A DNA stretch of 64,000 nucleotides from Amaranthus tricolor (lineage: Eukaryota > Streptophyta > Magnoliopsida > Caryophyllales > Amaranthaceae). Where the stretch lies: positions 6,821,001 to 6,885,000 of the forward strand of contig NC_080058.1 of NCBI RefSeq assembly GCF_026212465.1, given 5' to 3'. Both the position numbers and the translations under genes were made by a program. Positions 38,331 to 51,625 of the stretch are shown one piece after another (position 1 is the stretch's first letter; every line of letters starts with the position of its first letter). Under the pieces are notes generated by a model. That model was not told where the DNA came from. It saw only the letters and a program-made list of their open reading frames with translations, and did no database searches.

Positions 38331-38743
38331 GTGTTTTACCCGAAAAATATGTTACCATAATAAAATAAAAAAAAAAGACAAATTACCTTAAACTTGTCAA
38401 TTAGTAACCAGTCGGCTTAATGTACACCGATTATCTGTGCCAAACAAAATACACTTACACTAAAATTAATTAATTACACCGACAAATGATTAAACAAAAT
38501 GAAAGGACCAAAGCAAACAATATGAAACCCCAAAAAAACTAACCACGATCCCTTATAATTGGACCATTTCTTTACTTGATTACTTTAAGGTCATAAGTAA
38601 TCATTGTAAGGTTATAAATAATCAATCTAAGACTATAAAAATTTTTTATTTAAAATTATAAGTGATCACTTTAATGTTATAAGTGATCACTTTAAAATAG
38701 AAAATGTATATTGGGCCAGCCCAATAGAGATAGTCTCACTGTG
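38331..38743. other. AT-rich DNA with ~21-22-bp tandem-like repeats
   Basis: TTATAAGTGATCACTTTAA repeats at 38660-38695 with decayed relatives back to 38580, ending near GATAGTCTCACTGTG. Similar in style to the array at 60893-61024. Confidence 0.5.
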
Positions 38744-39152
<409 letters not shown>

Positions 39153-39154
39153 TA

Positions 39155-39403
39155 CTTCCTCATTTTTATTATACTTGTTACATTTTTACTTTTTATACAA
39201 TTTAGTGCATAATTTTGATCATTTATATCTTAAACTATGCTTAATTAAAAATTACTAAAATTTGATATCATAAACATATGCGATTATACAATTCAAAAAA
39301 TCTACATAATTATATTTCTTCTTTTACATTAACCGCAATACATAAAATGAGTTAAAAGAAATACATTAAATGTAATGTAACGAATAGTTCAAAATAGTGG
39401 AAG
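39155..39403. mobile_element. Stowaway-like MITE, family M1-related
   Basis: TA-flanked; left CTTCCTCATTTTTATTA and right AATAGTGGAAG. TACTTGTTACATTTTTACTT at the left inverts to sequence near the right end (ATGTAATGTAACGAATAG). 249 bp, inserted at the edge of the AT microsatellite. Confidence 0.65.
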
Positions 39404-39405
39404 TA

Positions 39406-41642
39406 TTAACGAACATGATTGGGATGACATTGGGTGTCCACTGTCCATTTTATTAAAAACGGGGCATGGGTTTTACTTCATTATGTTGATTTTTGTTTTT
39501 CTCTAGGTTAGTAGACAAAAGAACATAATGCTCATTTATTTGCCAACTTTTTTCTTTTATAATGTAACCTTTTCTAAAAAGAAAAGTTCAAAATGATTTG
39601 AAAAAATCAAACATTATATTGATTTATATGGATTGCCCTCTATATACGGAGTAGACTTTAGCCCTTTGTGTAAATATGACATTTCATTTTAAAAATAAAC
39701 TCAAACTAAATATCTAACAAGCACACATACCCAATATATCTCGCTCATAGAAAACTATGACCATCATCATCATACATAAAATCATTAAGTATTAATTAAA
39801 AATTGATCAAATCTATTATTTTTAATTTAGTAGCAATGTTGTGAATTTAATTTTATTGATATGTTTATGATTATATTATAATTAGGGCAACGTCAGGAAT
39901 TTAAATAAAGAAGAGCCAAACAACAATAATACATATAATTTTCCTCGGCTTATATTATAAACTCAAAATAAAAATGAAAATTATCGATAATAAATTAATA
40001 TTTATGTGATTTGATAAAAATAAATCTATTTATTATTTATTTTTAAATAAATTCATTGATATATTTGTTAAAAAATAAACACATATATTGTTTAAAATCA
40101 TCTTCAGAATTTCTTTATTGCAAGTTAAGCAATTAGGAATAAATAATAGTTAATTTTTTACATCAATTATAACAAATAAGTGAATTAATTTATATAAACA
40201 GAATAATTAATTATATATTCAGCAAATTGAATAAAAATTAATTTATTTTTATTAAATTTGCCAAACCAAAATGGGCTCAACTGTATGCGTATTCAAACAT
40301 ACTGCCAAACGTTTCGCGTATAACTGAACTTCTATAATATATAGTACTCAAAAGTAAAAACAAAATCCTTCACTTTATTATAAATTAATAAACTTTTACA
40401 TTGTAAATTTATTCTAATCTTGTATACTTAAATCTTCTATTTTCTTCAAAATTTGAATTTGAGCCATGATCCAATTTTTGTTTTTCATAAAAGTATTTGT
40501 TGGGGTTCATAAAGGAATTAAACTGTAATTTTAAAAATTTAATTATGATGTTCTATTGTTCTTTTAACTTTCAACTTTTGTCCCTTAATGGATTAGGCCT
40601 TAGGCAACCTTTTCTTCGGACTCGAATCGGACTATTTTCCTCGGATCGAGTCGGACTAGGGTCGGATTCGGACTGAATTGCCATCTCCAGTCTTAGGCAA
40701 GGATACTTCTTCTCTATTTCTGAGCAGACCCTAAATAAGCAAGAAAAAGAATTATAGTCGTATGATAGATACAGTATGAAAATAATTACACTAAAACAAG
40801 TTGTAATTCTAGCATTTCTTTTTTAATTGGGCTTAGGTTTTTAGTTTGGGACTTGAAATGCTAGAAGAATGTTAATATGCTAATAAACGTTGCGTGAGTG
40901 TCTTAGAAGTCCAAAATTCTATAACATGTTCGGTTATTGATACTAATTGGTGGTAATCTAAAAAATTTATAACATAAATGTTCATGAAATATACCAGATC
41001 AAAAGACTTTTGGTGGAGGCTGCTATATCAAACAATGATGTGATATAGAGGACATGCTTCAATGTTATATTCCTTTATAATGATTGTGATTTTATCTATA
41101 TAGAATTTTGTTTGATTAAAATTGTTATATATTTAATTGAATGTTATATTCTATTGTAGATGTCGTATGATTTTTGTCAATGAATTATTATGTAATTTTA
41201 ATAAATGTATTATAATTCATGTTATCTTCTAACATAATATGTACCATTCTATATATGCAATAAAATTTCTTGCTGATTTTAAATTATTTAGTTTATAAAG
41301 ATAGTAAATTTACGGCATGTAATAATTTTGAATCAATAACTTAGCTAATATAGATCAATCTAAGCCAGAATCATTTAATTTATTCAGTTTTAAGAATAAT
41401 AGATTACTCGGTTTAATTAATTTTTAAAAAAATTAAAAATAATAGGTTCTTTATTCTATTGGCCACGCAAGGCAACATCAACCAATAAAATTCATTTATT
41501 TAGTGGAGCTCTGTGAGAATGGCACGTGAAAATTTTCAATCTTTTTATTAGATTTTATGATTAAGTTTAATTAATTAGGAGGCGGAACTGTTTGGACCGT
41601 AGTGTAGGCCTCTTCGTGTCCCAGTAGTACTCTTGTCTAATT
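39406..41642. other. AT-rich intergenic DNA
   Basis: A short LINE-tail-like piece lies at 39728-39775. 40600-40700 carries GGATCGAGTCGGAC and GCCATCTCC phrases typical of a hAT MITE end, without a partner. Nothing else recognised. Confidence 0.5.
39728..39775 (-). mobile_element. Short RTE-tail-like fragment
   Basis: On the minus strand: ATGATGATGATGG, TCATAGTTTTCTATGAGCG and AGATATATTGGGTATG, matching the final part of the LINE tails. Too short to be sure. Confidence 0.4.
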
Positions 41643-41644
41643 AC

Positions 41645-41899
41645 TCCCTTCGTTTCGTTTTGTTTGTTTATTTTACTTTTTGCATGCATTTTAAATTAAA
41701 TTTAAGTTTTAATATCTCTAAGTACGCATCATAAAAAATTGTAAAACTTACATGTTAAAAAACTTTGCATTAAAAAGAATGTAACAAGATCTCACATGAA
41801 TATATTTTATCTTCAACATGTACTTCAAAAATTTATTTTAAATTTATATCTTCTAAAATGGAAAAACTTAAAATAGACAAACAAAAAAACAGAGGGAGC
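41645..41899. mobile_element. Stowaway-like MITE, family M1
   Basis: Left CTCCCTTCGTTTCG and, inverted, right CTCCCTCTGTTTTTTTGTTTG. TA precedes the left end; the right flank is CA, probably mutated. The interior carries TTAATATCTCTAAGTACGC and AACAAGATCTCACATGAATA. Confidence 0.75.
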
Positions 41900-42856
41900 A
41901 TAAATTTACCAAGTATACAATTGTATTTTGGTGAATTACTCTATTCTTACATTTATTTAGCAATTCTTCTTATTCATTTTTAATTCAGTTTAATTCTGAT
42001 AAATTTCATTGAGTTTAATTGATTTAAAATAATTTAATCTCATGTTGTTAATTACTTTAACTCCATATCAATAAATTTTCTTCGATTAAATATAATTCAT
42101 TTAAATTTTGTTATAATATAAGTTAAATACAAATTCAACCATACAATTAAACCCTAAAAAATCCGGAAATCTTTGAATTTTCTAAAAGTAAAATGATTAT
42201 CTTTATTCTTTTTTCCATGCATGTATGCACGAGAAAAACCTAGCAATTTGTAATAATTACATAAACATCGAAGAGGGGATAATTGGAGTAGCTTGTAGAA
42301 AGTGATAAGTAGACTCAATAATTATTTGACTTAAATCCAACTATTATATGCAATGTGTATTACTACTAATTTCCTTATTGGAGTACTAAATATAGTATAT
42401 TTACAACATTGGGATCATAAATTTTAGATTTACCACTATAGCTTTTCTCTCCAATGTTTTTTCAGTCTATCTTATTAAATTTACGTTATTATTATTTATA
42501 ATTATGATTAGTATTTTTTTAATTTTTCATCTAAATATTTATTTTATTTTTTTAATTTTATCAATACATTTCTCATACTTCCCAAGAAAATACTTAAAGA
42601 CCCGCTCTTTGGTTTCCCATCAAATCACTACGGTCAATTTTGAAGAAAATCTTATATGAATATAGTTCATGTTATTTTACTATACACTAATTTTTAAATA
42701 GTACAAATATAATACATTTTTCCATTTGATAAATAAAATTAATGATATAATTATTAAAAATTATACATTATTTTTAAGTTAATACGTATTAAAATAATGT
42801 AACTAAATCCTACTACAAAATTTCATGGGGTAGAGGGACTATTTTTAAGTTAACCC

Positions 42857-43528
42857 GAACGAAGTTTTGATCGAACTGCTGTAAACCTAAACCAATTTTT
42901 AACATAGAAGTATGATAGACTCATATTCAATCATCTTTTTAAGCTAATAAAGTGTTAGATATTTTAATAAATTAAATTTTATAAATACATGATTTCCTAT
43001 ATTTAGAGTTAATAATCAATGGTCAATGTTTATTTAACTACTTTTAATCGAATTAAATGAATATTGATAGAACTTTTAATTTCCGATCAAACAAGTAAAT
43101 GTAACAAAATAGTAATGATTACTAATTAATTTGCATTTTAACTATTTTTCTTTAAATAAAGGGAATCTTGTCATCAATTAAAAATTGACTAACAACTTAA
43201 TTTAATATTGATTCGATCGATAGTAATTAGTAATACGTAGCTGAATTTTGCTTTTAAAAAAAATCGAACCCGATCTGTACCCGACAAACTCGAACCAATT
43301 AGTAATCAATGACAACCCAAGACCGATTGACACTCGACACGAACTTCAACCGACACCGAACTGATGCTAACCCGATAGCTTGAATAACCGATCTCCAACC
43401 GAACCGTGACTAACCGACTCGACCCGAGTGTGACCCGTTGTAATACACAACCAAAAATAACCGATCCGAAACGAACCAAATTACACCCGTCCGAAACCGA
43501 CCCTATCAACCGAATGAATACCTCTGGT
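42857..43528 (-). mobile_element. Truncated hAT-like element, inverted relative of 61456-62289
   Basis: On the minus strand it begins CAGAGGTATTCATTCGG, passes through repeated CGGGTCG/GGTTCGG phrases, and continues into an AT-rich interior that matches 61720-62090 (for example AACATAGAAGTATGAT versus TACATAGAAGTATGAT, reverse-complemented). The distal end lacks the CAGCTCTA terminus. The minus-strand ORF here is a by-product of the CG-rich repeats. Confidence 0.7.
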
Positions 43529-46500
43529 CTTGCTATGTTTGCCAGCAATAGACACTGTTCTTAAAGTAAGATGACATCATTTTATTGACTTTCTGGCCAC
43601 AACATTTAGCAAATGGAGTATCGAGAATTAAGCTCTTTATTCGATTTGAAAAAGGTGATTATATATCCAATATGTATAAAATGATCATTATTCTTTGCAT
43701 TCCCATGCTTTTTTATTAGCTCATCAGCTTTTTATAAGAATTTAATTATGTGTAATAATTATAATTTATTAAAGTATAGAGAAAAGAGTTTCATATCTTG
43801 TGTTAATTCTACTATGAACCTACAATAAAAAGAATAATAATATCCTTAATTTCAAAAGATTATATCACCTATATAATCTAATACATTATTTTCTATTATA
43901 TAACCTTATAGAAGCCGATTATAATTAATAGTAAGCTAGTTTTATTAGTATAAAAATTAAAGTTAGTTTCTATTAAAACACAATGATAACCTAAAATAAT
44001 TTATTTTATTTTATCTCCATAATTAATGATAAAATGTGGAAGAAGAAGCATAAGGGGGAGAAAAAGTGAGTGCAATGACTAATAGGTACCTACATTAGCC
44101 AGTTAAAATGTGAAAATAATTACTGTCAGCAAGTAATATACAAAAGTTGGATTGTTTAAAGTTAATCAACAGTAGAGATTATTCACTTCAAATGGACAAT
44201 AAATATGATTATTTTGAATAATTTTTCATTTATTAAAACATTCATGAGTACATAATTGGCATTTTAAATTCATGATTTAGAAAAAATTTCATAATGAATA
44301 ACTCAAATATAAAGTACTCCCTCTGTTCAAAGTATATATTCCCTTTTGATTGAAATAATATACTCACATAGATAAAAAAAAAAAGGTGAAACATATGATT
44401 ACATATCATTGGCAGGAAGATTATACTTTTAATTGGATTATATTAAAATTTAGGATTTTTTTTTCAAATTTTTGCTATAATTTTTGATAAAAGATATATA
44501 GTATTATAAATTAGTATGTTGTGAATATGGAGTGGACTGTGAAGGAAAATGAAGTGGGTATGTATAGCTAGTATGGGATCAAACAGGTGAAGAATAGCGA
44601 GTACGACCCATACTCAGTAGCTTCACATGACGTTCAAAACTTTTTATATACACTAAATTTATATTCATATCTTCTTTAAGCTTTTAAGCGACATGATAAA
44701 GAAAAGATATGATCTTCAAGATGTCAAGATTTTGACATGTTTGATGGGGAACTTGATCCACTACACTGTATAAGAATTTTCATAAATTTACAAGTGAAGA
44801 AGAGAAGTCATTTCCAATCTTATTGTAATGTTTTTGTAATTAGGCTAAAATTATTCTCTATTGTAATCTACATATTGTCACCAATACTTTCTTCATTGGT
44901 CATCATGTCTTTACATTATTTTCAACCTAAACAAAGACACTATGTTACTATCTATACATTTTTACATGGTAATTAAGTGAATGATGTCAAAATGGGCTGG
45001 TGGGTGTTGATACATCCTTGCTCTTCTATGTTTATATATTTAAAATTTTCATATCTATTATCTACTCATTATTGATGAGTGAAATTTTCATAATGTGCTC
45101 ACTTGTTTATCAAATCATTCCCATATACCCACTATGATCAACTGGATATACTAATCATGATTATTCTTATTTTATAATTCCATCATATTCACTCGATTTG
45201 TATTATATTCGCTCTTTATCTTTATAAATCCCTATAAATATATTTGTATTTCTAATTATATTACAGAATGAAGTGTTAATTAATTAAAATTTATACGATC
45301 CATCAAATCACTACCCATGATGAATAAGATATTCAGTACCCATTTCAACTCACTTTTCACTAAATTATAAACTAAGTCCACCCTAATTGGGCAGGGTGCA
45401 AAACCCGTATAATTTTATCCTTTTGTTATCCCTAAGTAATAAAGTCATATAGTAGCTCATGTTTTATTTATTTATTTTAATTAAAATTAATTCATTCATC
45501 AAATTAGAATCATATGAAATCACATCCGAATTAACAACATGCAAATACATAATAATCACGATAAAATAACATTTTAAGTTAATAAAATCAAACTAAAATC
45601 GTTGTAGGTGATATATAAAATTGAATTTGATGGAAAAAATTCATAGGATCCAAGATTGATATTTTCTATCACATTAAAGATAATCATCAAAAAATCAAAT
45701 TTTACCATAAAATTAAAATCATAAACCTAAACTCTCACAAGGAGAATATAATAATTCAATAAATTAAATGGATAGAAATGATCCAATACATAAGTACAAT
45801 AACTCTTGAATTATAGAGAGGTTAAAAATATATTAATAACATAAAAGATAAAAGTAGCGAAATAAAGAAATTGCCTCTTTATTATGGATCGTATGAGCCT
45901 TTGATTGTTGGACAATCTCCCCTCAACCATTAGAGAGCTAAAATTTTATTTCAAATGTATGTCATATTTTATTGATCTTAAAATAGAAATAGCTAATAAA
46001 ATAAGAATATTTATTAAATTAACATCAAAATTAATTTCAATGAACAACATCACTATCAATTAACTTAATTTAGTAATAAAGCTCATCAGTAACTTTAAAT
46101 AGGTAAAACAATTTTAAAAAAGTAATAAAAGTTTATCAATGTTTGGTTTATAATTATGTGTCATTATTCATAAAATTAATTTTAATTAATAAAAATAAAT
46201 TTAATTTAACAAAATTTTTTATGAGCAGTAGATAAGGTATTGCCGCCAATGGTACAAGCCTACAACTACAAGGTATAATTGGAATAAAAAGGCCAGTTAC
46301 ACGTACAAATTGTGGGTTCACCGCTATTTTCTTAATCCTAAAAGAATAATTATTTTGAGAGGAATTACAAAATGGACAATCAAAGTTTTTTTTAATATTG
46401 TGGATCCATGGTGTCTTATGAATTATGATGGTTGCTCTTTCATATCAATTAAAAGTAGGCCTCTTAAATGATAAGATAGGGTTTTTAAGGATGGTGTCAC

Positions 46501-46615
46501 TTTCTTTTAAGTTCAATGACACATGGATTATGTCTCCTTATAAATCAATTGAAAATTTGATTATAAAAGAAATTTCTATTTTTTTTAAAATAATCTTTTT
46601 AATTTCCGTGTATCA
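43529..46615. other. AT-rich intergenic DNA
   Basis: A single Stowaway-like end (CTCCCTCTGTTCAAAG) at about 44316 has no visible partner. No gene recognised; the 79-codon ORF at 44737 has no domain. Confidence 0.5.
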
Positions 46616-46620
46616 GTAAG

Positions 46621-46943
46621 TGTCAATATATATAACATATATATATTGGGGCATCAATTATATATAACATATTTTGGCGCTTCAACCATAAGCTTAATAA
46701 GCTTTTGGTTGAGTAAGTTTTTTAACATGGTATTAGAAGTCAACGTGGCAAGAAGTTACGGGCTCAGATTTCAACCACCCCTCATTTTAAGTGGAATATT
46801 CAACGGTAGGTATAAGAAGGACATGTGCTACATACATACTTATAGCCCAAAGGGAGTCTCGTATAAGGGGCGTATTAGAGTATATAACATATTTTGTGGC
46901 CGCAACTACAGCTTAAGCTTTTAGTTAAGTTGGTTCCTTGATA
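46621..46943 (+). mobile_element. Complete TRIM retrotransposon (323 bp)
   Basis: Same family as 16069-16341. 5' LTR 46621-46727, primer-binding site TGGTATTAGAAG (46728-46739), interior with ATTTCAACCACCCCTCATTT, purine tract AAGGGG, and 3' LTR 46873-46943 (TATTAGAG..CCTTGATA). The 5' LTR is about 36 bp longer because its first part (TATATAACATAT..GGGGC) is duplicated. Perfect 5-bp target duplications GTAAG lie at 46616-46620 and 46944-46948. No coding capacity; the 92-codon ORF across it is fortuitous. Confidence 0.88.
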
Positions 46944-46948
46944 GTAAG

Positions 46949-48634
46949 GATAGAAAATTAATCTATTGTATAAGTGGTGAAAATCAAACCCTGTGACAAG
47001 AGTAAAAATAGAAGTCATTAAGCAGCTAATTCAGAATTCTAATGTTTTCCTCTTTATTAATTTCCAAGTTATTGCTTATGCTTATAATTATAAATTTCAA
47101 ATCAACGACACAATTGAGTAATTCCATTAATAAGATTTATTATCCAATGGAATTGCATTTTTTTGTTGATCAAATGGCTAAGAGAAGTGATGTAATGGGT
47201 TGTGGTCCAAATATAATGAACATGATTAGTTCTTAATTTGACTTGGTTCATTATATACTATTATTATCTTTGATTAGATTTTTTGAAGAAAATCACATTG
47301 ATGCATTCACTCCATCCTTATTCAGTCTAGCAAAAGTCAATTTTATGTGTTTCTTTTGATTAGTTTTGTGAATGCAATGCTTGAAAAATAAAATGTCATG
47401 GACTTTCAAACAAATTCTATACACGGGAAATGTCGTGTTTGAAAATTATGGTTTTATATGAAAATAGAAAAATTGATTCAAATTTAGTGTTTGATAATGA
47501 AAAAAATTAAGCTTTGATTTGAGCCAATTTCATAATTAAGAATTCGAGAATGATTTTACTAAAATTTTAGATTTATAGTCATTCTTAAGTTCTTTACTTA
47601 TTATTTCATAATTAGAATCTATCATTTAAAATGAGTTAGAGTAATATTCAATACCTAATTTGAAGGGAATAAATCAATCTTTTCATGATTTTCAATATCA
47701 TTTGGAAATTTTGAAATTCTACTTTGAATATTTCATTCAACGAGAATAAAATTTTGAATGTAGTTTTTGAGAGACATGTAGAAGTTAAAATATAATATTG
47801 TAGGATTTTATTTTTGGGATTATAAAATAGGTTGAAGAAATAGACGTATTAGGTGAGATTCGATTCCATAATATTGTTTGGAAATGGCAATACTTGTTCT
47901 AACTGAGACAAATACTTAATTTTATGTGAAATCTTGAAAAGATTTTTCATAATGTATAGATTTTTTAATTATGTATTTTTTTAATAATTTTAACGTTACT
48001 TATTTATAAGTATTAGATGATTGAATATGTGCATTGAAAATTGCGTGAAAAATAAAGTAGATAAAATTATTAAAATTATAAAAGTGCACAATTTTTGTTA
48101 TTGCCAATAGTTTTTAGGATGAAGTTTTAAGGCTCATGCTTTATATACCTTGTTTCATTTTTATTTTAAGATGTATGAGAGTTGACATTATTTTGAGACA
48201 TCATCTAGCTAAGAGTTATATGTTTTTTTACTCATTTCACCTTCATTTAAAGATGATTAATTAAGACAAATTAAGCTCAAGTAACTAAACCTAATATATT
48301 TTGCGAGACTATCAATGTTATGATGATAGTAAATTAAAGGTAAATTTTAAATTATTAAAAAATAATTTAAATATGAGATTTTTCACCAATAATAGATGAA
48401 AAATTGAATTATTAATATCTACTTAAAAAAGACCCAACTATCATAAAAATATACAACATGAAAAAAGTGGCTCAAAGGTGACTTGTGGTAAGGTGGTATA
48501 CAATACCCTCAAATTCCTGTGAAACGGTCTTTTTGGAAGACTATCCTTAATTTTATCAATTTATTATTATTTTTTAGTTTAATTAAACTTTAATAGATAT
48601 TTTTTCAGAAAATCGGCTGTAAAATGAAGTATAT
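46949..48634. other. AT-rich intergenic DNA
   Basis: 47430-47890 has TTTGAAAAT/ATTTTCAA-type phrases often seen in hAT MITEs, but no convincing inverted ends. No gene recognised. Confidence 0.5.
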
Positions 48635-48636
48635 TA

Positions 48637-48893
48637 CCTCCTATTCACAAAAAGTGTTTCATTTACTTTATGCACTCTATTCAATGCACTTATTCAATTA
48701 TTAATATCTCTAATTGTGCATAATTAAAAATTATGGAAAGTTGATATCAATAATCCTTGCATTGATCAAATGAATCAAACAAGATCTCGCTTGACTATAT
48801 TTTAACTTATAAATTATAATAAACTACAAATTAAAAATGATAAATAAATAGTATTCAAAAGTAAATAAAATACTTGTAATGAATAGAAGGGAG
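48637..48893. mobile_element. Stowaway-like MITE, family M1
   Basis: TA-flanked (48635-48636, 48894-48895); ends CCTCCTATTCAC and GAATAGAAGGGAG. Interior TTAATATCTCTAATTGTGC and AACAAGATCTCGCTTGAC are family phrases. 257 bp. Confidence 0.75.
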
Positions 48894-48895
48894 TA

Positions 48896-49600
48896 TTAGA
48901 TAACAACTTTTCCACCATAGGTTAATCATGTGTAATTGTGTATGACTACCCGGAAACTTCAAATTGATATTTTCGGGTTAAATTTGTTGTTCCAATGCTT
49001 TGTAATAAAGAAAGATTCAGCTTAAATTTTAGTAATCTTTTCATTTCTTTTTAAATATTTCATTTTGCTTTAGGATTATTATTTATAAATTACTTTTAAT
49101 TTATATTTTATTTTTATTTTATGCATTAAAACATAGGCAAATAAGATCTTGTTTGATTCGTCTCAACATATAATTTATTAATATCTATTTTTTTATAATT
49201 TTTAATTATATACAATTATCGCTTTTAAGTATTGAATTAGTGTATTGACAAAGGTACAAAAAGCAAATGGAACATTTAAAATGAAATAGGATAATTTTAA
49301 AGAGAATAAAATGTTGTAGAGTGTTGTGGGGTAAGGGATTGGGCATTATAATTTCATTAAAAAAGTGACGACACAATAAAAAAAATGGGCACATTATAGA
49401 AGCGGTAAAAAAATTTATGCTACTAACATAAGCATGTTGTAGGCACATACACTACTGTACTATTAGCTACTAACTAGATGTGATTATGTATATTGTTGAG
49501 TCGATTCAAGTAAAATGTTTCGAGTCGGTTCAAATTGAATTTTATATCAATGTTGGTTCTTACATAATTTTAATCTTATTTTGAAGTCGAATCATAACCA
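48896..49600. other. AT-rich intergenic DNA
   Basis: No gene recognised. Confidence 0.6.
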
Positions 49601-49789
49601 GATCCTATAATGAGTTCGGCTAAATATCAAGTTATCGGATTTATTTTGAACATATCTATCGCTACACAGATCATGATGGAACATGAAAACGATGATATAT
49701 TAGAGTTCGAACAATGTGTTTCAAACTCCAATATTGCCAAGATCGAGTGTATGAAGTTTAGTGACAAACAAATTACGCTATCAATGATA

Positions 49790-50420
49790 TCGACATTTGT
49801 AAGAGAAAGTAAAGCAATAAAAACGACACAAAGATTTAACGAGGTTCACCCAATTTAGGCTACGTCCTCCGGTGTGTAATATCTCTTATATTATCAAAAG
49901 GAGTTCAAAGAACTCTCAAATGTGGAGAATTACAATAGAGAAGAGATATAGGCTAGTGTTTGGCTTGGAATATATTTTGTGGATGATAACAATATAATTT
50001 AGAGCTCTCTATTTATAGGAGAGGTCATACTAAGTTACATTAAGTATATTAAAGCTATGAATAAATGATAATAAAACATCTCCAAGAACTTGAAGAGTCA
50101 AAAAAAACATCTTAGGAGTATCAGAAACATCGCTCGACCAAAACAGAGGCTCGCTCGGTCGAGCGGGATACAGGAAGTGTCTGTCTGCATTCTGTCTGCT
50201 CGCTCGACCCAACCTGAAGCTCGCTCGGTCGAGCGAGCTGGTCGAGCGGAACTTCAGAGGGCTTCTGACAGAGTTGCTCGACCTTACATTGTAGAGCATC
50301 ATGAACTAAACCTTTACACTTCTTCATTAAGTCCCACAATTCCCATGAATAACTCATTAATTCATACTTTAATCATCATCACAAACCACAAATATTAAGA
50401 TTCATCTTAATACACCCACT
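49790..50420 (-). mobile_element. Probable LTR remnant with palindromic CTCGGTCGAG repeats
   Basis: Around 49836-49872 the plus strand reads AACGAGGTTCACCCAA..GGCTACGTCCTCC, a phrase common (usually antisense) in plant LTR R-U5 regions. 50130-50285 then holds several copies of the palindrome-like CTCGCTCGGTCGAGCG. A similar layout occurs at 57000-57470. No paired LTR, PBS or coding region found. Confidence 0.4.
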
Positions 50421-51230
50421 CATGACATACTTATGGGATTCCATCCCAAAAGTCACCACATAAATGCACACACTAAATGTGCACTCAAGTCACACCAATC
50501 ATAACAAAACATATTGGTTATTAACCATTCAGCTTTCATGTTATTAACCCCTGTGGCCCTGTCCAAATGATAGTTATGACTTATGAGTAATTAACCAAAA
50601 AAAAAAATGGTCCAACTGAGCAATTGATGATAATTGAGCTAATAACATCATGATGATTCTTCAACAGCTTCGTTGGGAGGAAAGTCCATTGCTTACATAC
50701 TCTACCGTTCTCACATCAAATTTTGGTATATACAAAGGGTGAAATTAAGATTTTGAATTTGGGGGACAAATAGCTAATATATACTAGCAAATTATTTACG
50801 ACATAAAAATTAGTTAAACTATGAAAATTTTAAATCATCTAAATTGAAATAATCTTAAATGCAAGTAAAAATAATATATAACAATAATTATCCCTTTTGA
50901 AAAAAAAGTGCTTTTACCCCATATATTCGCCTAGTATGTCTCAAAAAACACTATTAAAATTAAGATAGCAAAACACACTTGAAAGAATGAATGTAAAATT
51001 ATGAAAGATAAAAACTAATAATATTATAATATAGATTTATAAGTTTATTTAAAAAAAATAGTTTAAATTAAGATTTGATCCCCTAATCTTACAAGTTACA
51101 AATGTTTTAGACCAACTTTTCGAATCTTACAAGTTACAAATGTTTTAGACCAACCTTTGAGCTATATTAAGTTCTGTTATATTTTAGCACTCTTTAAACT
51201 ATATAAATCTCATTTACTAATAAGGGGAGT
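50421..51230. other. Intergenic DNA
   Basis: Contains the tandem duplication at 51085-51158; otherwise nothing recognised. Confidence 0.55.
51085..51158. repeat. 38-bp tandem duplication
   Basis: AATCTTACAAGTTACAAATG plus TTTTAGACCAAC occurs twice in direct succession, nearly identical. Confidence 0.95.
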
Positions 51231-51625
51231 CAAAGCTATACATACAAAGGATCCTATTTTCAGCTAGAGAACCCACACTTTTTTTTTTTTATTTCATATC
51301 TACATATTTAACTTACATTTTTATATTATTCACATTTTATTCCACTTTTCCGTAAAATAGACTTATCTATTTTTTAAAATTTTCCCACGAATCATCAATG
51401 GAGCAATTATGGGGACCATAAACATTACAGAAATAATTTATGGTCCCTATATTTTTTCTAATTTTCTTTTAATATTTCATTAATGTTTATGGTCCCCACT
51501 TTTGCTCTATTAAATTTATTATTCAATAAAATATATATACACTATCTAAAAAATTTTATTTTTCTTAATTTCTGTAAGCATTCTTTGTAAAAACTTCATT
51601 AAAAAACGAATAGAGTATTATAAAA
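51231..51625. mobile_element. MITE, family M2, decayed left end
   Basis: Shares in order with 32449-32865: TTTTTAA..TTATGGTCCCCACTTTTG, CTATTAAATTTATTATTCAA, TTTTTCTTAATTTCTGT and AACTTCATTAAAAAACGAA. It also contains ATGGGGACCATAAAC, an inverted repeat of TTTATGGTCCCCA 100 bp further on. Confidence 0.55.

Noticed and set aside
43306..43548. 80-codon minus-strand ORF rich in Ser, Val and Arg
   Set aside because: It reads through CGGGTCG-type repeats of the hAT-like element; similar spurious ORFs occur in its sibling at 61446-62280.
44316..44580. Possible Stowaway-like MITE starting CTCCCTCTGTTC
   Set aside because: No matching right end within a plausible distance.
46646..46924. 92-codon ORF
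   Set aside because: It crosses the LTR, PBS and interior of a TRIM and is fortuitous.
47430..47890. Possible MITE with TTTGGAAAT-like ends
   Set aside because: The end phrases are not in inverted orientation and no target duplication is visible.
49610..49858. 82-codon ORF with moderately balanced composition
   Set aside because: No domain recognised, and it runs into an LTR-like phrase; more likely part of a retrotransposon remnant.
50030..50398. Overlapping ORFs on both strands
   Set aside because: They are produced by the palindromic GC-rich repeats, which stay open in several frames.
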